Origin: Brucella thiophenivorans
Lineage (GTDB): Bacteria; Pseudomonadota; Alphaproteobacteria; Rhizobiales; Rhizobiaceae
NCBI RefSeq assembly: GCF_002252445.1
Contig: NZ_NNRJ01000012.1
Location: 1 to 64,000 of the forward strand
Direction of reading: 5' to 3'
Length of the DNA: 64,000 bases
This document shows positions 42,376 through 54,043 of this stretch, piece after piece; positions within the stretch are counted from its first letter, which is position 1; each line of letters starts with the position of its first letter. The position numbers were made by a program, and so were the translations under genes. The notes under the pieces are model-generated. The model was not told the origin of the DNA, searched no databases, and saw only the letters and a list, made by a program, of their open reading frames with translations.

Positions 42376-43977
42376 TCAAGCTTCCTCGATGTTGAATTCC
42401 AAAGGTCTTGCTGCCTTGATTGCCTCTTGAGCAATCAGTTCGTCAAGTGCTGCCTGTGGAATCCTTTCATCGACATAGAGCATCGCAATGGCATTCCCGC
42501 CGGGATGATCGCGTCCAAGAGCGAAGTTTGCGATGTTGATATTGTGTTTACCGCAGATCGTACCAAGCAGACCGATCATGCCCGGAATGTCGACATTGGT
42601 CACATAAAGCATATGCGGACCAACTTCCGCATCAAGGTTGATGTCCTTGATCTGGATAAACCGCGCCTTGCCATCCGAAAAACACGTGCCCGCAATTGAT
42701 CGCTCGCGTTCGGTCGTCTTCACGATCAGCTTGATATAACCGTCAAAAATGCCCGACTTGTCACGCTTGATTTCGGAAACGATGATTCCGCGTTCCTTCA
42801 CCATGATCGGTGCTGAAACCATATTCACATCGGCCACCTGGGGACGGATAAGACCGGCAAGCGCCGCGCTTATCAGAGCGCGCGTATTCATGGCGGCAGT
42901 CGCTCCATCAAAAAGCACTTCCACTTCCTGAATAGGTTCGTCCGTCACCTGACCGACAAAGGCACCCAGAACTTCTGCGAGCTTGACGAAAGGCTTGAGA
43001 CGCGGCGCTTCCTCAGCCGTGATCGACGGCATGTTGATCGCGTTGGAAACAGCACCCTTGACCAGATAATCCGACATTTGCTCGGCCACCTGGATCGCCA
43101 CATTTTCCTGCGCTTCGGAAGTCGAAGCACCAAGATGCGGTGTGCAGACCACGTTGGGCAGATTGAACAGTTCGTTGTCTGTTGCTGGCTCAGTCTCGAA
43201 AACATCGATACCAGCACCGGCAACATGACCGGATTTCAGCGCTGCAACCAGATCCTTTTCAACGATCAGACCGCCGCGTGCGCAGTTGATAATGCGGACG
43301 CCCGGCTTGGTCTTAGCCAGTGCGTCGGCATTGATGATGCCGCGTGTCTTGTCAGTCAGTGGCGTATGCAAGGTAATGAAATCGGCACGCGCCAGAAGTT
43401 CATCCAGCTCAAGCTTTTCGACGCCAAGTTCCTGCGCCCGCGCTTCCGATAGAAACGGATCGAACGCAACAACATGCATCTTGAGGCCGATGCCGCGCGC
43501 TGCAACCACAGCGCCGATATTGCCACAACCGACAACACCAAGCGTCTTGCCGGTAATTTCCACACCCATGAAGCGGTTCTTTTCCCACTTGCCAGCGCGG
43601 GTGGAAACATCGGCTTCGGGCAACTGACGCGCAACTGCAAACATCAATGCAATGGCGTGTTCTGCCGTGGTGATGGAATTGCCGAAAGGCGTATTCATCA
43701 CAATGATACCACGGCGCGACGCTGCCGGAATATCAACATTATCCACGCCAATACCGGCGCGACCGATGACCTTCAGCTTGGTTGCTGCTGCGATCAGCTT
43801 TTCCGTTGCCTTGGTAGCGGAACGGATAGCAAGACCATCATACTGGCCGATGACTTCGAGCAGTTTTTCTTTGTCCTTGCCAATATCTGGCAGGTAATCA
43901 ACTTCAACGCCGCGGTCTTTGAAAATCTGAACGGCGGTAGGCGACAATTTATCGGATACGAGTACGCGAGGTGCCAT
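42376..43977 (-). CDS. serA: D-3-phosphoglycerate dehydrogenase
   Basis: First step of serine synthesis from 3-phosphoglycerate. The 533-residue protein has NAD-binding GCGNIGAVVA, catalytic Arg in INCARGG, Glu in GAGIDVFETEP and the His in TPHLGAS, followed by an ASB domain and a C-terminal ACT domain (the long SerA type). ATG 43977 has AAGGAGG upstream. serC lies upstream on the same strand after an 83-base gap. Confidence 0.95.
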   Translation of the reverse strand: MAPRVLVSDKLSPTAVQIFKDRGVEVDYLPDIGKDKEKLLEVIGQYDGLAIRSATKATEKLIAAATKLKVIGRAGIGVDNVDIPAASRRGIIVMNTPFGNSITTAEHAIALMFAVARQLPEADVSTRAGKWEKNRFMGVEITGKTLGVVGCGNIGAVVAARGIGLKMHVVAFDPFLSEARAQELGVEKLELDELLARADFITLHTPLTDKTRGIINADALAKTKPGVRIINCARGGLIVEKDLVAALKSGHVAGAGIDVFETEPATDNELFNLPNVVCTPHLGASTSEAQENVAIQVAEQMSDYLVKGAVSNAINMPSITAEEAPRLKPFVKLAEVLGAFVGQVTDEPIQEVEVLFDGATAAMNTRALISAALAGLIRPQVADVNMVSAPIMVKERGIIVSEIKRDKSGIFDGYIKLIVKTTERERSIAGTCFSDGKARFIQIKDINLDAEVGPHMLYVTNVDIPGMIGLLGTICGKHNINIANFALGRDHPGGNAIAMLYVDERIPQAALDELIAQEAIKAARPLEFNIEEA

Positions 43978-44060
43978 AAGGGCCTCCTTCGGATTGTACG
44001 ATAATAAGACGCAGGCTATGGCCGTCCCAACTCCGGCCACAACGCTGTCATCGCTTGCTT

Positions 44061-45236
44061 TTATGCGGCAGCTTTAAGTGCAGCTTTCTGCGCGGCAAAA
44101 GCCCAGTCGAGCCATGCCGTGAGTGCTTCAAGATCAGAAGCTTCAACCGTAGCCCCTGCCCAGATACGCAAGCCCGACGGTGCATCCCGATACGCACCGA
44201 TGTCGAAGGCAACGCCTTCTTTTTCGAGCGCCGAGACGATACCCTTGGCAAATGCTGCCTGCTGATCTTCTGAAAGTGCACTCACTTCTGGATCAACAAT
44301 CGTCAGACATACGGATGTATTGGAACGCGTTTCTGGCTTTTGCGCCAGATTGGCAATCCATGGCGTTTTCTCGACAAATGCATCAAGAACGGCAAAATTT
44401 GCATCCGCACGTCCGACCAAACCGTCAAGACCACCGACCGAACGCGCCCAGCTCAGCGCATCAAGATAATCTTCAACGCAAAGCATCGACGGCGTGTTGA
44501 TGGTTTCGCCGAGGAATATACCTTCGATCAGCTTGCCGCCAGAAGTGAGGCGGAAAATCTTTGGCAAAGGCCATGCAGGCTTGTAGCTTTCCAGACGCGC
44601 AACCGCGCGCGGGGAAAGAATGAGAATGCCGTGCGCACCTTCACCGCCCAGCACTTTCTGCCAGGAGAAAGTGACGACATCAAGCTTTGCAAAATCGAGA
44701 CGCTGTGCAAACGCAGCCGATGTTGCATCGCAAATGGTCAGGCCTTTACGGTTTGACGGGATGAAATCAGCATTGGGAACACGCACGCCCGAGGTAGTGC
44801 CATTCCATGTGAACACCACGTCACGATCAAAATCGACCTGATCGAAATCAACCAGTTCGCCATACGGTGCTGCAAAGCTGCGGGTATCTTCCAGCTTGAG
44901 CTGCTTGATCACGTCTGTGACCCAGCCCGAGCCGAAGCTTTCCCACGCGACCATATCAACGCCGCGCTCACCGAGCAGCGACCACAAGGCCATTTCGACC
45001 GCACCCGTATCGGATGCAGGCACGATGCCGATGCGGTAATCAGCAGGAACACCGAGAATTTCGCGGGTAAGGTCGATGGCTTCTTTGAGCTTGTTCTTGC
45101 CGATTTTCGCACGGTGCGAACGGCCAAGCGGCGCATCGGCAAGCGCTTGAAGCGACCAGCCGGGGCGTTTTGCACAGGGACCAGATGAAAAATTAGGGTT
45201 AGCCGGGCGAACTGCCGGCTTCGCAATCGTCGTCAT
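44061..45236 (-). CDS. serC: Phosphoserine aminotransferase
   Basis: Second step of serine synthesis, PLP dependent. The 391-residue protein carries the PLP lysine in [26 protein letters not shown], and the MosC/rhizobial-type SerC N-terminus ([15 protein letters not shown]). It is the long alphaproteobacterial form rather than the E. coli one. Its leader holds two hairpins at 45245-45284 that match the serC RNA motif of Rhizobiales. Confidence 0.94.
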   Translation of the reverse strand: MTTIAKPAVRPANPNFSSGPCAKRPGWSLQALADAPLGRSHRAKIGKNKLKEAIDLTREILGVPADYRIGIVPASDTGAVEMALWSLLGERGVDMVAWESFGSGWVTDVIKQLKLEDTRSFAAPYGELVDFDQVDFDRDVVFTWNGTTSGVRVPNADFIPSNRKGLTICDATSAAFAQRLDFAKLDVVTFSWQKVLGGEGAHGILILSPRAVARLESYKPAWPLPKIFRLTSGGKLIEGIFLGETINTPSMLCVEDYLDALSWARSVGGLDGLVGRADANFAVLDAFVEKTPWIANLAQKPETRSNTSVCLTIVDPEVSALSEDQQAAFAKGIVSALEKEGVAFDIGAYRDAPSGLRIWAGATVEASDLEALTAWLDWAFAAQKAALKAAA

Positions 45237-45244
45237 TTTGTTTC

Positions 45245-45289
45245 CTATCCTCACAGATAGCACGCGCCTCGTTGGGGAGGCGTGGCCCG
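45245..45289 (-). ncRNA. serC leader RNA (serC motif)
   Basis: On the minus strand, a GC-rich hairpin (CACGCCTC paired with GAGGCGcGTG; 45261-45284) is followed by a second hairpin (CTATC paired with GATAG; 45245-45260) that ends next to the GATAGGA ribosome site. Two tandem hairpins directly before serC match the described serC RNA motif, a proposed cis-regulator. Confidence 0.72.
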
Positions 45290-45352
45290 CTGATGAAAAT
45301 ATCGAAAAGCAAAAATTTCACAAGACGAATCGCAAGATATTTTATTCCAAAC

Positions 45353-45374
45353 GAAAAAACCCGGTTTCCCAGGC
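45353..45374 (-). terminator. Terminator between the porin gene and serC
   Basis: On the minus strand: CCTGG GAAA CCGGG followed by a T run. Confidence 0.7.
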
Positions 45375-45396
45375 TTTTCATCTTAATATCTGAATA

Positions 45397-46134
45397 TTAG
45401 CCGCCGAAAGCGTAACGCAAGCCAACGCGGACATCATGAATATGCATGCCCTTGTCGTAGCCGTCGCCAACACCATACTTGGCGTTGAACATCTGCCCGC
45501 CATTGACGTGACGATAGCGATAACCGGCATCAAGCTTGAGATTATGCGTCAGATCAACCGAAGCACCCGCCATAAGAGCGTAGGTGAAACGCCAGTTAGC
45601 ATCGCCCGGCAGGGCACCACCGTTTTGCGTGTCGACAAGGTCAGCCCATTTCACGCGCGTGCCACCGATACCGGCACCCACATAAGGCGTCACGCCTGCA
45701 AAATTACCAAGATCAACATAGGCATTGGCCAGAAGCGACAAGGCCGACATATGGCTTTCGTCACGGTCGCTGGTAAACTTTGAGCGCGTCATATAGTCGA
45801 GCGTCAAATCGGTGCGGAAATAATCTGTAACCTGATAGCCAACACCGCCGCCAAGCAGGAATGAACCTTTAAGCTTGCCGCCGTGAATTTGCGGCTGACC
45901 ACCATTGCATGAGCCGCAACTGCCACCACCCGGCAAAGTATAGGTCGCACCACGGAATTTTGCTGCAGAATATCCAATATCCCCGCGCAGATACCAGCCA
46001 CCAACCGCAGGCGGAGTCATAATCACTTCCGGTACTGGTTCGACATAATCTGCGGCCATCGCTGCTGGAGCAAATGCCACCACCGCTGCCGATACCGCAA
46101 GGCTGCTGCAAAAGCTTTTAATAAGACTGTTCAT
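45397..46134 (-). CDS. RopB/Omp25-like outer membrane protein
   Basis: A 245-residue outer membrane beta-barrel: a Sec signal to AMA (residues 1-27, MNSLIKSFCSSLAVSAAVV), a Val-Pro-rich linker, then a porin-like barrel with WYLRGDIGYS, VGYQVTDYFRTDLTLDY, YVGAGIGG and a final aromatic VGLRYAFGG. Brucella-group relatives are Omp22/Omp25/Omp31. The exact paralogue cannot be fixed here. A terminator follows. Confidence 0.8.
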   Translation of the reverse strand: MNSLIKSFCSSLAVSAAVVAFAPAAMAADYVEPVPEVIMTPPAVGGWYLRGDIGYSAAKFRGATYTLPGGGSCGSCNGGQPQIHGGKLKGSFLLGGGVGYQVTDYFRTDLTLDYMTRSKFTSDRDESHMSALSLLANAYVDLGNFAGVTPYVGAGIGGTRVKWADLVDTQNGGALPGDANWRFTYALMAGASVDLTHNLKLDAGYRYRHVNGGQMFNAKYGVGDGYDKGMHIHDVRVGLRYAFGG

Positions 46135-46286
46135 TCATCTGTCCCATCAATCTGTCACGCCGCAACCGCGTCGGACACGAATTCTGAGAGGCACGCTAAA
46201 GATGAAAAGTTAAATACAACTTAACCTTGTTTTTTAACTGTGTTTATTAAGGTTATCTAAATTAGTTACGTGCCGATTCCGGCAAT

Positions 46287-46316
46287 AAAAAAGCGCGGAA
46301 AATTCCGCGCTTTTTT
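46287..46316 (-). terminator. Terminator after glmM
   Basis: A stem of AAAAAAGCGCGGAA with TTCCGCGCTTTTTT; it serves the minus-strand glmM. Confidence 0.88.
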
Positions 46317-46337
46317 GTTTATCGTACTGAAATCTGA

Positions 46338-47690
46338 TCAGGCCGCAGCATTTTCCGAAGAAATCACGTTAATGATGTCATTAACGACTTTTTCTACGAG
46401 TACGCGGTCGTCGCCTTCTGCCATCACGCGGATGAGCGGCTCGGTTCCTGATGGACGAATGACCAGACGACCCTGCGTACCAAGACGGTCCGTGGCTTCA
46501 TCAATCGCGCTTTTGACCTTCTTGTTTTCAAGTGGCTTGCCGCCAGAGGTACGCACATTTTTGAGAAGCTGCGGCACCGGCTCAAACTTACGGCAGAGTT
46601 CACTCAATGGCTTGTTTTCTTCCTGCGCCACCGCAAGAATCTGCAACGCAGACACCAGTCCATCGCCGGTCGTGGCGAAATCCGACAAAACAATATGGCC
46701 AGATTGTTCACCACCCACATTGAAACCATGCTCCCGCATATGCTCAACCACATAGCGATCTCCGACCTTGGTACGGGCTAAAGTCATATTGTGATCGGAC
46801 AAAAAGCGCTCCAGGCCGAGATTGGACATAATCGTCGCAACAATACCACCGCCCTGCAAACGATCAGAGCGCGCCCATGATTCGGCAATTACCGCCAGAA
46901 GCTGATCACCATCAATTACGGTTCCATTTTCATCGACCAGCAGAACACGATCCGCATCACCATCCAGCGCAATGCCAACATCGGCACGAACTTCATGCAC
47001 CTTCTTCATCAGGCCAATCGGGTGCGTCGAACCGCAATCCTCATTGATGTTAATGCCGTTCGGCTCATCATTGATGGTGATGACTTCGGCGCCAAGCTCC
47101 CACAGAGCCGCCGGTGCCACCTTGTAACCAGCCCCATTGGCGCAATCGACTACAACGCGCAGACCATTGAGCGAAATATTTCGCGGCAATGTGCGCTTAG
47201 CAAATTCGATATAGCGATAAATATCGCCATCGACGCGCTTGGCCTTACCCACTTCGCCATGGGTTGCAAGATGTGAAGACAAGTCGCTGTCAATCAGGCT
47301 CTCGATCTTAAGCTCAATCTCATCGGAGAGCTTGAAGCCATCAGGGCCGAAAAGCTTGATCCCATTGTCGTAGAAAGGATTATGCGAAGCGGAAATCATC
47401 ACACCTATATCCGCACGCAAAGAACGACAGAGCATGGCAACAGCAGGTGTTGGAATAGGCCCCAGCAGAAACACATCCATTCCAGCAGCGGTGAAGCCTG
47501 CAACAAGCGCGTTTTCCAGCATATAGCCTGAACGACGCGTATCTTTGCCGATCACCACGCGCGAGGCTTGCCCCTTGCGACGGAAAATATGCCCGACAGC
47601 CATGCCAACTTTCATGGCAATATCCGGCGTCATCGGAAAGCTGTTTGCCTTGCCGCGAATGCCATCGGTTCCAAAATATTTGCGTGTCAT
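46338..47690 (-). CDS. glmM: Phosphoglucosamine mutase
   Basis: Converts glucosamine-6-phosphate to the 1-phosphate for cell wall precursors. The 450-residue protein has the phosphoserine loop [14 protein letters not shown], metal site DGDADRVLL, sugar loop GGEQSGHIV and C-terminal [18 protein letters not shown] 47690 gives the family's standard [13 protein letters not shown] start; an in-frame ATG at 47714 exists. It is in the same direction as ftsH. Confidence 0.95.
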   Translation of the reverse strand: MTRKYFGTDGIRGKANSFPMTPDIAMKVGMAVGHIFRRKGQASRVVIGKDTRRSGYMLENALVAGFTAAGMDVFLLGPIPTPAVAMLCRSLRADIGVMISASHNPFYDNGIKLFGPDGFKLSDEIELKIESLIDSDLSSHLATHGEVGKAKRVDGDIYRYIEFAKRTLPRNISLNGLRVVVDCANGAGYKVAPAALWELGAEVITINDEPNGININEDCGSTHPIGLMKKVHEVRADVGIALDGDADRVLLVDENGTVIDGDQLLAVIAESWARSDRLQGGGIVATIMSNLGLERFLSDHNMTLARTKVGDRYVVEHMREHGFNVGGEQSGHIVLSDFATTGDGLVSALQILAVAQEENKPLSELCRKFEPVPQLLKNVRTSGGKPLENKKVKSAIDEATDRLGTQGRLVIRPSGTEPLIRVMAEGDDRVLVEKVVNDIINVISSENAAA

Positions 47691-47947
47691 ATTCTTAGCC
47701 TTGCGTTGCGCCATAGAGCTATCTCGAAGCAATCAAATAGTGTCGTTCATTCAGAATGCGAAACAGCGATGGTCGTCGGGCCGCATCATGAAGCGGCGAA
47801 GTTATCAAGCTATTATCTCAAAACGACGCATCATTGCAATTTCACCTTTCGGGGAAAATCTGCTGCACGGGCGGTAGGCCGATGCACTTTGCTTATGATG
47901 CGCCCAAATCCTTAACCGAGCCTTTCAGGCAAGCTCATCTTAAAACG
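47691..47947. other. Gene-free stretch between glmM and ftsH
   Basis: Apart from the terminator at 47948-47979 I see no gene or repeat. It presumably holds the glmM promoter. Confidence 0.5.
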
Positions 47948-47979
47948 ACAAGAGCCGGACGATATGCCCGGCTCTTGTA
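47948..47979 (-). terminator. Terminator after ftsH
   Basis: A 10-bp-plus stem (ACAAGAGCCGG and CCGGCTCTTGT) with a loop, and TTTTA downstream on the minus strand. Confidence 0.85.
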
Positions 47980-47995
47980 ATTGTTTTCCAAGCGC

Positions 47996-49930
<1,935 letters not shown>

Positions 49931-50043
49931 AACAGGTCCAATCGATACCACGGCCAGCCCGCGAGAGCGGGACTATGTTTGATCCTAACATAGGATCGAA
50001 GGAAGGCCTTGCCAAGGCGGGAGAGCCCCCCAGTCTTCGATTC

Positions 50044-51402
50044 TTATAAAACTGGTTTATAAAAATTAGGACATTCTCGTCCAAACCGCTGCTCAAAGGC
50101 ATTTGCCAAGCCAAAATCATACCCCGGCAGCACATGATCAAACAACGCGAAGTGTCTCTCAACGCTGATTCCCGCAGGCAATTTCTGCCCGTCGATCATT
50201 GGAAGCCGCAAAACTTTGCCCTCTTCATAAAAAGCAGGCGAAACGAGCAAGGCTTCGCGCTGTGCAGAAGTAATTTCCAATCCGGCGTCTTTGGCGAAAT
50301 CTCCGAGCTCTTTGCGGTCAGGCGCCGCGACGTCAAATGAAGCCTTGCCTTCATTCAGAATGCGAAAACGCCCATCCCAGATAATCGTCTGTCCCGGCTC
50401 GATACGCATGACGGGAAGATTGCGCCGTTCACGTCGAAACCGATGGGGGTGGCCCCTCATCCCCAGTTCCACAAGTGTACCAAAAACCGTCAATCGACTG
50501 TTTTTATCCTGCCCTGACAAAAGCCTCTCAATGCGGGATCGCTCAGCATCACCCGGAAGAAAGCGGCGTCCACCGGCAAGAGAGGCAAGCAGACCCGATA
50601 AAAGCCGACGGATATTTTCCGGCAAAGCTGCGTAAATATTTGCATCGACCAAAATCGTGCCAAGCGGATCCATGTGAAGACAATCAGAACTTGTGAGAGC
50701 AGCGATCAAAATAGCATTGTCACGCTTTCGCGCAGCACGCGCCAAGGCAATGTTTCCCAAGACTATGTCGGGATCAACCTGTGCCGCTGACGTTGCACGC
50801 ACCCGCGGACGCTCGTAACTCGTATTCACATTGCTGGGATCATCGATCCAGACAACGCTCCTTTTGCAAAGCTCATCACGCAAGTCTGAACGCGACTGCT
50901 CAAGCAGAGGCCGGATCAGTTCGACGGAATTTTCCAATCGCGAGTGTGAAGCCATGGCAGCCAATCCACGTGCTTCCGCATGCGAACTGCGTTCTTTGCG
51001 CATTAAAAATGTTTCAATCTGATCGTCCCTTGTATGGCCAGTGGCGATGATATCTGCGCCCACTTCGTGAGCTGCCTGAACCAGCAGGCGATACCGCGCA
51101 GAGCGTGCCGCTGCAGCAATGCCTGTTGTGGGCTTGGCTTCGTCCCATGTGAGAACACGATGAGAAAGCCCATGCGTCTTGCAAAGCTGGCCTACATCTT
51201 GCGCCTCTTTGGCCGATTCGGCCCGCAAGCGATGATCAATGGTCACGACAGTGAGCGGCGGCGGTTTCGTGAGCGTCGCGAGATAGGCTTTCAACAAAAA
51301 GAGCAATGCGAGTGAATCACTGCCACCTGATACAGCAGCAACAATTCCCTTGGCATGCTCTAGTTGGAAAGGTTTAAAAATATCGATCGGGGAAAGCCCC
51401 AC
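50044..51402 (-). CDS. tilS: tRNA(Ile)-lysidine synthase
   Basis: Modifies the CAT anticodon of tRNA-Ile2 to read ATA. The 452-residue protein has the PP-loop [27 protein letters not shown], and a C-terminal TilS domain. The GTG at 51402 is preferred because GGAG lies 7 bases upstream; a longer TTG start (51417) overlaps the cpoB stop. It is tilS-ftsH-glmM in order on the strand. Confidence 0.93.
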   Translation of the reverse strand: MGLSPIDIFKPFQLEHAKGIVAAVSGGSDSLALLFLLKAYLATLTKPPPLTVVTIDHRLRAESAKEAQDVGQLCKTHGLSHRVLTWDEAKPTTGIAAAARSARYRLLVQAAHEVGADIIATGHTRDDQIETFLMRKERSSHAEARGLAAMASHSRLENSVELIRPLLEQSRSDLRDELCKRSVVWIDDPSNVNTSYERPRVRATSAAQVDPDIVLGNIALARAARKRDNAILIAALTSSDCLHMDPLGTILVDANIYAALPENIRRLLSGLLASLAGGRRFLPGDAERSRIERLLSGQDKNSRLTVFGTLVELGMRGHPHRFRRERRNLPVMRIEPGQTIIWDGRFRILNEGKASFDVAAPDRKELGDFAKDAGLEITSAQREALLVSPAFYEEGKVLRLPMIDGQKLPAGISVERHFALFDHVLPGYDFGLANAFEQRFGRECPNFYKPVL

Positions 51403-51417
51403 AAATGATCTCCACAA

Positions 51418-52884
51418 TCAGCATTTAATGCGCGCGCGTTCATCCGTAACCCGCTTCAAAACGGCAGGTGCTGCATTCGGATAGCGCTCGGGAATCTGTC
51501 TGAATGTCGCACAGGCAACATCGTTATTGTCCATCTTTTCAAGCGTCAGGCCAAGCTTGAACATGTTTTCAGGCGCACGTTTTGAATCGGGATAATCGCG
51601 CTGCGTATCGATGAAAACGGTTGCGGCCTCAGGATAGCGCGATTGACCATACAATGATTCACCCAGCCAATAACGTGCCTCGGCAGTGGTCGGATCGGCT
51701 GGATAGCGCTTGATATGCTCACGGAAACCGGTTTCTGCAGCCTTGTAATCACCCGACATCAAATATTGATAAGCGGCCTGATAAAGCGAATTCGGATTAT
51801 CATCGGTCGGCAGAGACGCCACCGTATCGCTGCCTGCCGGAAGGGCTGCACCCTGCTCAACCGGGCGCGGTTGAGCATTCATCGTTTCGCCGATTACATT
51901 GCCATTGTTATCAAACTGGATAGAGCCAAGCGTTCTTGGTGGCTCCCCACGTTGTGGGCCACCTTGTGAGGCAGTGCCCGAACCAATAGCCATGGAATCG
52001 GCGCCCGATGTATCATTGGTCGCCGTCTGTGAAGAAGAACCGAAATTGCCGTTTTGGCCATCTGGTAGAGCGCTTCCGGAAACCCCGTCATCGGGGCCTC
52101 CGGCTGGTGTCGCATCTGCGAGCGTGGTGTCACCGGCTGCACCGCCTGCATCGGCACGATCACTACCTTCCAACTTCTGGAAGCGGCGTTCGTTTTCTTC
52201 CTGCATTTTCTGCATTTGGTCCTGCAATTCCAGAACCTGAAAATTCATAGCTTCTGCACGATTTCCAAGCATATCAGAAATGCTGACAGGATTGCCCATG
52301 CCCTGCGCACAAAGATCACTGCCCGGTGGTGGCGTCACAGCGGCATTCTGTGAGATATTTGATTTTGCAGGGGCCGCAACGCCCTGTTTCTTTTCCAGCT
52401 CTTCAAAGCGGAAATCATTGTCTTCCTGCGTCTTTTGCAACAGCTCGTTGGTAAACGAAATCTGCGCATCGACATCCTCAACCTTACCCGTGAGATTGCG
52501 AATCAGTTCCTGCTGAAGCCCGGGGCTTTGATAACCACCCTCCCCGCCTGTGCCGCCACTGTCACGCATGGCATCATCAAGGATCGCGGTCGAACCGATC
52601 GCAACGCGATTTTGCGCACCACCCTTACCTTTTTCAAGCGACTGAAAGCGGGTTTCGTTCTCGCGCTGAATTTTCAGCATATTATCGCGCAATTGCATGA
52701 TACGGGCATAGGACTGCGCATTTTGATGTGCGAGATTACAGACCTGTTGCGAAAACTGGCCGCCACTTGGATCACCCGCCTGCGCGAGCTGAATAGTCCC
52801 CTGCTGTGAAAAACCAGGTGCCGCCAGAACCGGGGCACTTGCCAAAAGCGGCAGCATGGCAATTGCCAGCGTCACTTTTCTCAT
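51418..52884 (-). CDS. cpoB: Tol-Pal-associated protein CpoB (YbgF)
   Basis: Periplasmic partner of TolA that coordinates peptidoglycan synthesis with outer membrane constriction. The 488-residue protein has a signal peptide ending in VLA, then three homologous coiled-coil segments (residues 68-85, 147-165 and 222-240, all with Gln-x-Glu-x-Asn...Arg-Phe-x-x-Leu-Glu), a Gly/Ser/Gln-rich linker and C-terminal TPR repeats (about 365-480). The usual YbgF has one coiled coil; three are notable. ATG 52884 has GAGGAAACC upstream; an earlier ATG at 52896 is possible. Confidence 0.9.
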   Translation of the reverse strand: MRKVTLAIAMLPLLASAPVLAAPGFSQQGTIQLAQAGDPSGGQFSQQVCNLAHQNAQSYARIMQLRDNMLKIQRENETRFQSLEKGKGGAQNRVAIGSTAILDDAMRDSGGTGGEGGYQSPGLQQELIRNLTGKVEDVDAQISFTNELLQKTQEDNDFRFEELEKKQGVAAPAKSNISQNAAVTPPPGSDLCAQGMGNPVSISDMLGNRAEAMNFQVLELQDQMQKMQEENERRFQKLEGSDRADAGGAAGDTTLADATPAGGPDDGVSGSALPDGQNGNFGSSSQTATNDTSGADSMAIGSGTASQGGPQRGEPPRTLGSIQFDNNGNVIGETMNAQPRPVEQGAALPAGSDTVASLPTDDNPNSLYQAAYQYLMSGDYKAAETGFREHIKRYPADPTTAEARYWLGESLYGQSRYPEAATVFIDTQRDYPDSKRAPENMFKLGLTLEKMDNNDVACATFRQIPERYPNAAPAVLKRVTDERARIKC

Positions 52885-53077
52885 TGGTTTCCTCATTCCC
52901 TTTTGCCCCTATCGCTCATGTGCCCTAAAACCTTTCGACCGCGGTGATCATGTTCGTGCTCATATTGAGATCTGATGCCTGAATATCAAATGAACACCCG
53001 ATTTCTCACGGCCCTTCTCAGCTTTTAGAGAAAATCCATAAAAAGCAAAGATGCTTTCCCTATCACATCAGTGCGCC

Positions 53078-53095
53078 GTGCGCCTGTTGGCGCAC
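53078..53095. repeat. Perfect short hairpin
   Basis: GTGCGCC and GGCGCAC around TGTT. It lies between pal and cpoB and has no T tract. Confidence 0.5.
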
Positions 53096-53122
53096 AAAGG
53101 ACGCTCTAACATTTTAATTTGG

Positions 53123-53165
53123 CTACATAATTTCTCAATTCTCTTGAATTTGAGGAATTATGTAG
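53123..53165. repeat. Long AT-rich hairpin between pal and cpoB
   Basis: 16-bp arms CTACATAATTTCTCAA and TTGAGGAATTATGTAG (one mismatch) around an 11-base loop. No gene overlaps it. It could be a MITE-like element, an RNA structure in the cpoB leader or a binding site. Confidence 0.65.
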
Positions 53166-53217
53166 TTGTGAGTTCGTCCAAAATTTGTCGAAGCTCCTAA
53201 TAAGTTGGCCCCTGAAA

Positions 53218-53246
53218 CAAAAAAAGCGACCCGAAGGCCGCTTTTT
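53218..53246 (-). terminator. Terminator after pal
   Basis: A stem AAAAAGCGACC with GGCCGCTTTTT, loop CGAA; the T run is on the minus strand. Confidence 0.85.
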
Positions 53247-53275
53247 CTGGATTAGGTTCGGCTATTTGCTTATAC

Positions 53276-53782
53276 TTAGCTACCTGCACCGTTGAGCACG
53301 GTGACGGCGCGACGGTTCTGTGACCAGCACGAGTTATTATCGCAAACAGCGATTGGACGCTCGTTACCATAAGAAACCGTGCGCATACGGCTGGTAGGAA
53401 CACCACGCGCTGCCAGGAAGTCACGGGTTGCAGCTGCGCGACGCTGACCGAGGGCCAGATTGTATTCGCGTGTACCGCGTTCGTCAGCATGGCCTTCAAC
53501 AGTAATGGAATACTGCGGATAGCGCTGAAGCCACTGAGCCTGCTTCGACAAAGTCTGCTGTGCATCGCCACGGATCAGCGAAGAATCGAGATCGAACAGA
53601 ATGCGGTCACCGACATTCACAGTGAAGTCCTGTGCGGAACCGGGTGTAGAAGCACCGCCAGCAAGGCCAAGATCACCGGCATTGTTCGGAAGGTTCTTTT
53701 TGGACGCACAACCAACAACGGCGAGCGACATGAAAAGGGCAATAGCGATAGGGCTACGTGCAATCGACTGGATACGGCGCAT
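53276..53782 (-). CDS. pal: Peptidoglycan-associated lipoprotein Pal (Omp16 type)
   Basis: Outer membrane lipoprotein that binds peptidoglycan through an OmpA domain and anchors the Tol-Pal system. The 168-residue protein has a lipobox ending in Cys24 (LAVVGCAS), and the OmpA-like domain with TVEGHADERGTREYNLALGQRRA. ATG 53782 has AAGGAG upstream. In Brucella this is Omp16. Confidence 0.95.
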   Translation of the reverse strand: MRRIQSIARSPIAIALFMSLAVVGCASKKNLPNNAGDLGLAGGASTPGSAQDFTVNVGDRILFDLDSSLIRGDAQQTLSKQAQWLQRYPQYSITVEGHADERGTREYNLALGQRRAAATRDFLAARGVPTSRMRTVSYGNERPIAVCDNNSCWSQNRRAVTVLNGAGS

Positions 53783-54043
53783 GGGCCGGAGCTCCTTAAG
53801 ATTTGATGTTCCTGCGTAACCAACCAATAATCATATTTAGGTTAAGGCAGGCTCAAGAAGTATGGTTAACGATTTCTTACGGCCGTATGCAGAGGTTTTT
53901 TCCAACTGCAATTCTGCTTTTAGGCCTTGATGGCTAAATGCGGCAGAAACACGGCCCAAAGGCTATAATTGTGGCAAAAAGCCATGAAAAAGGCACGCAG
54001 CCAATGCTACGTGCCTCCAGACCTGTTTTTGACACAGAACAAA

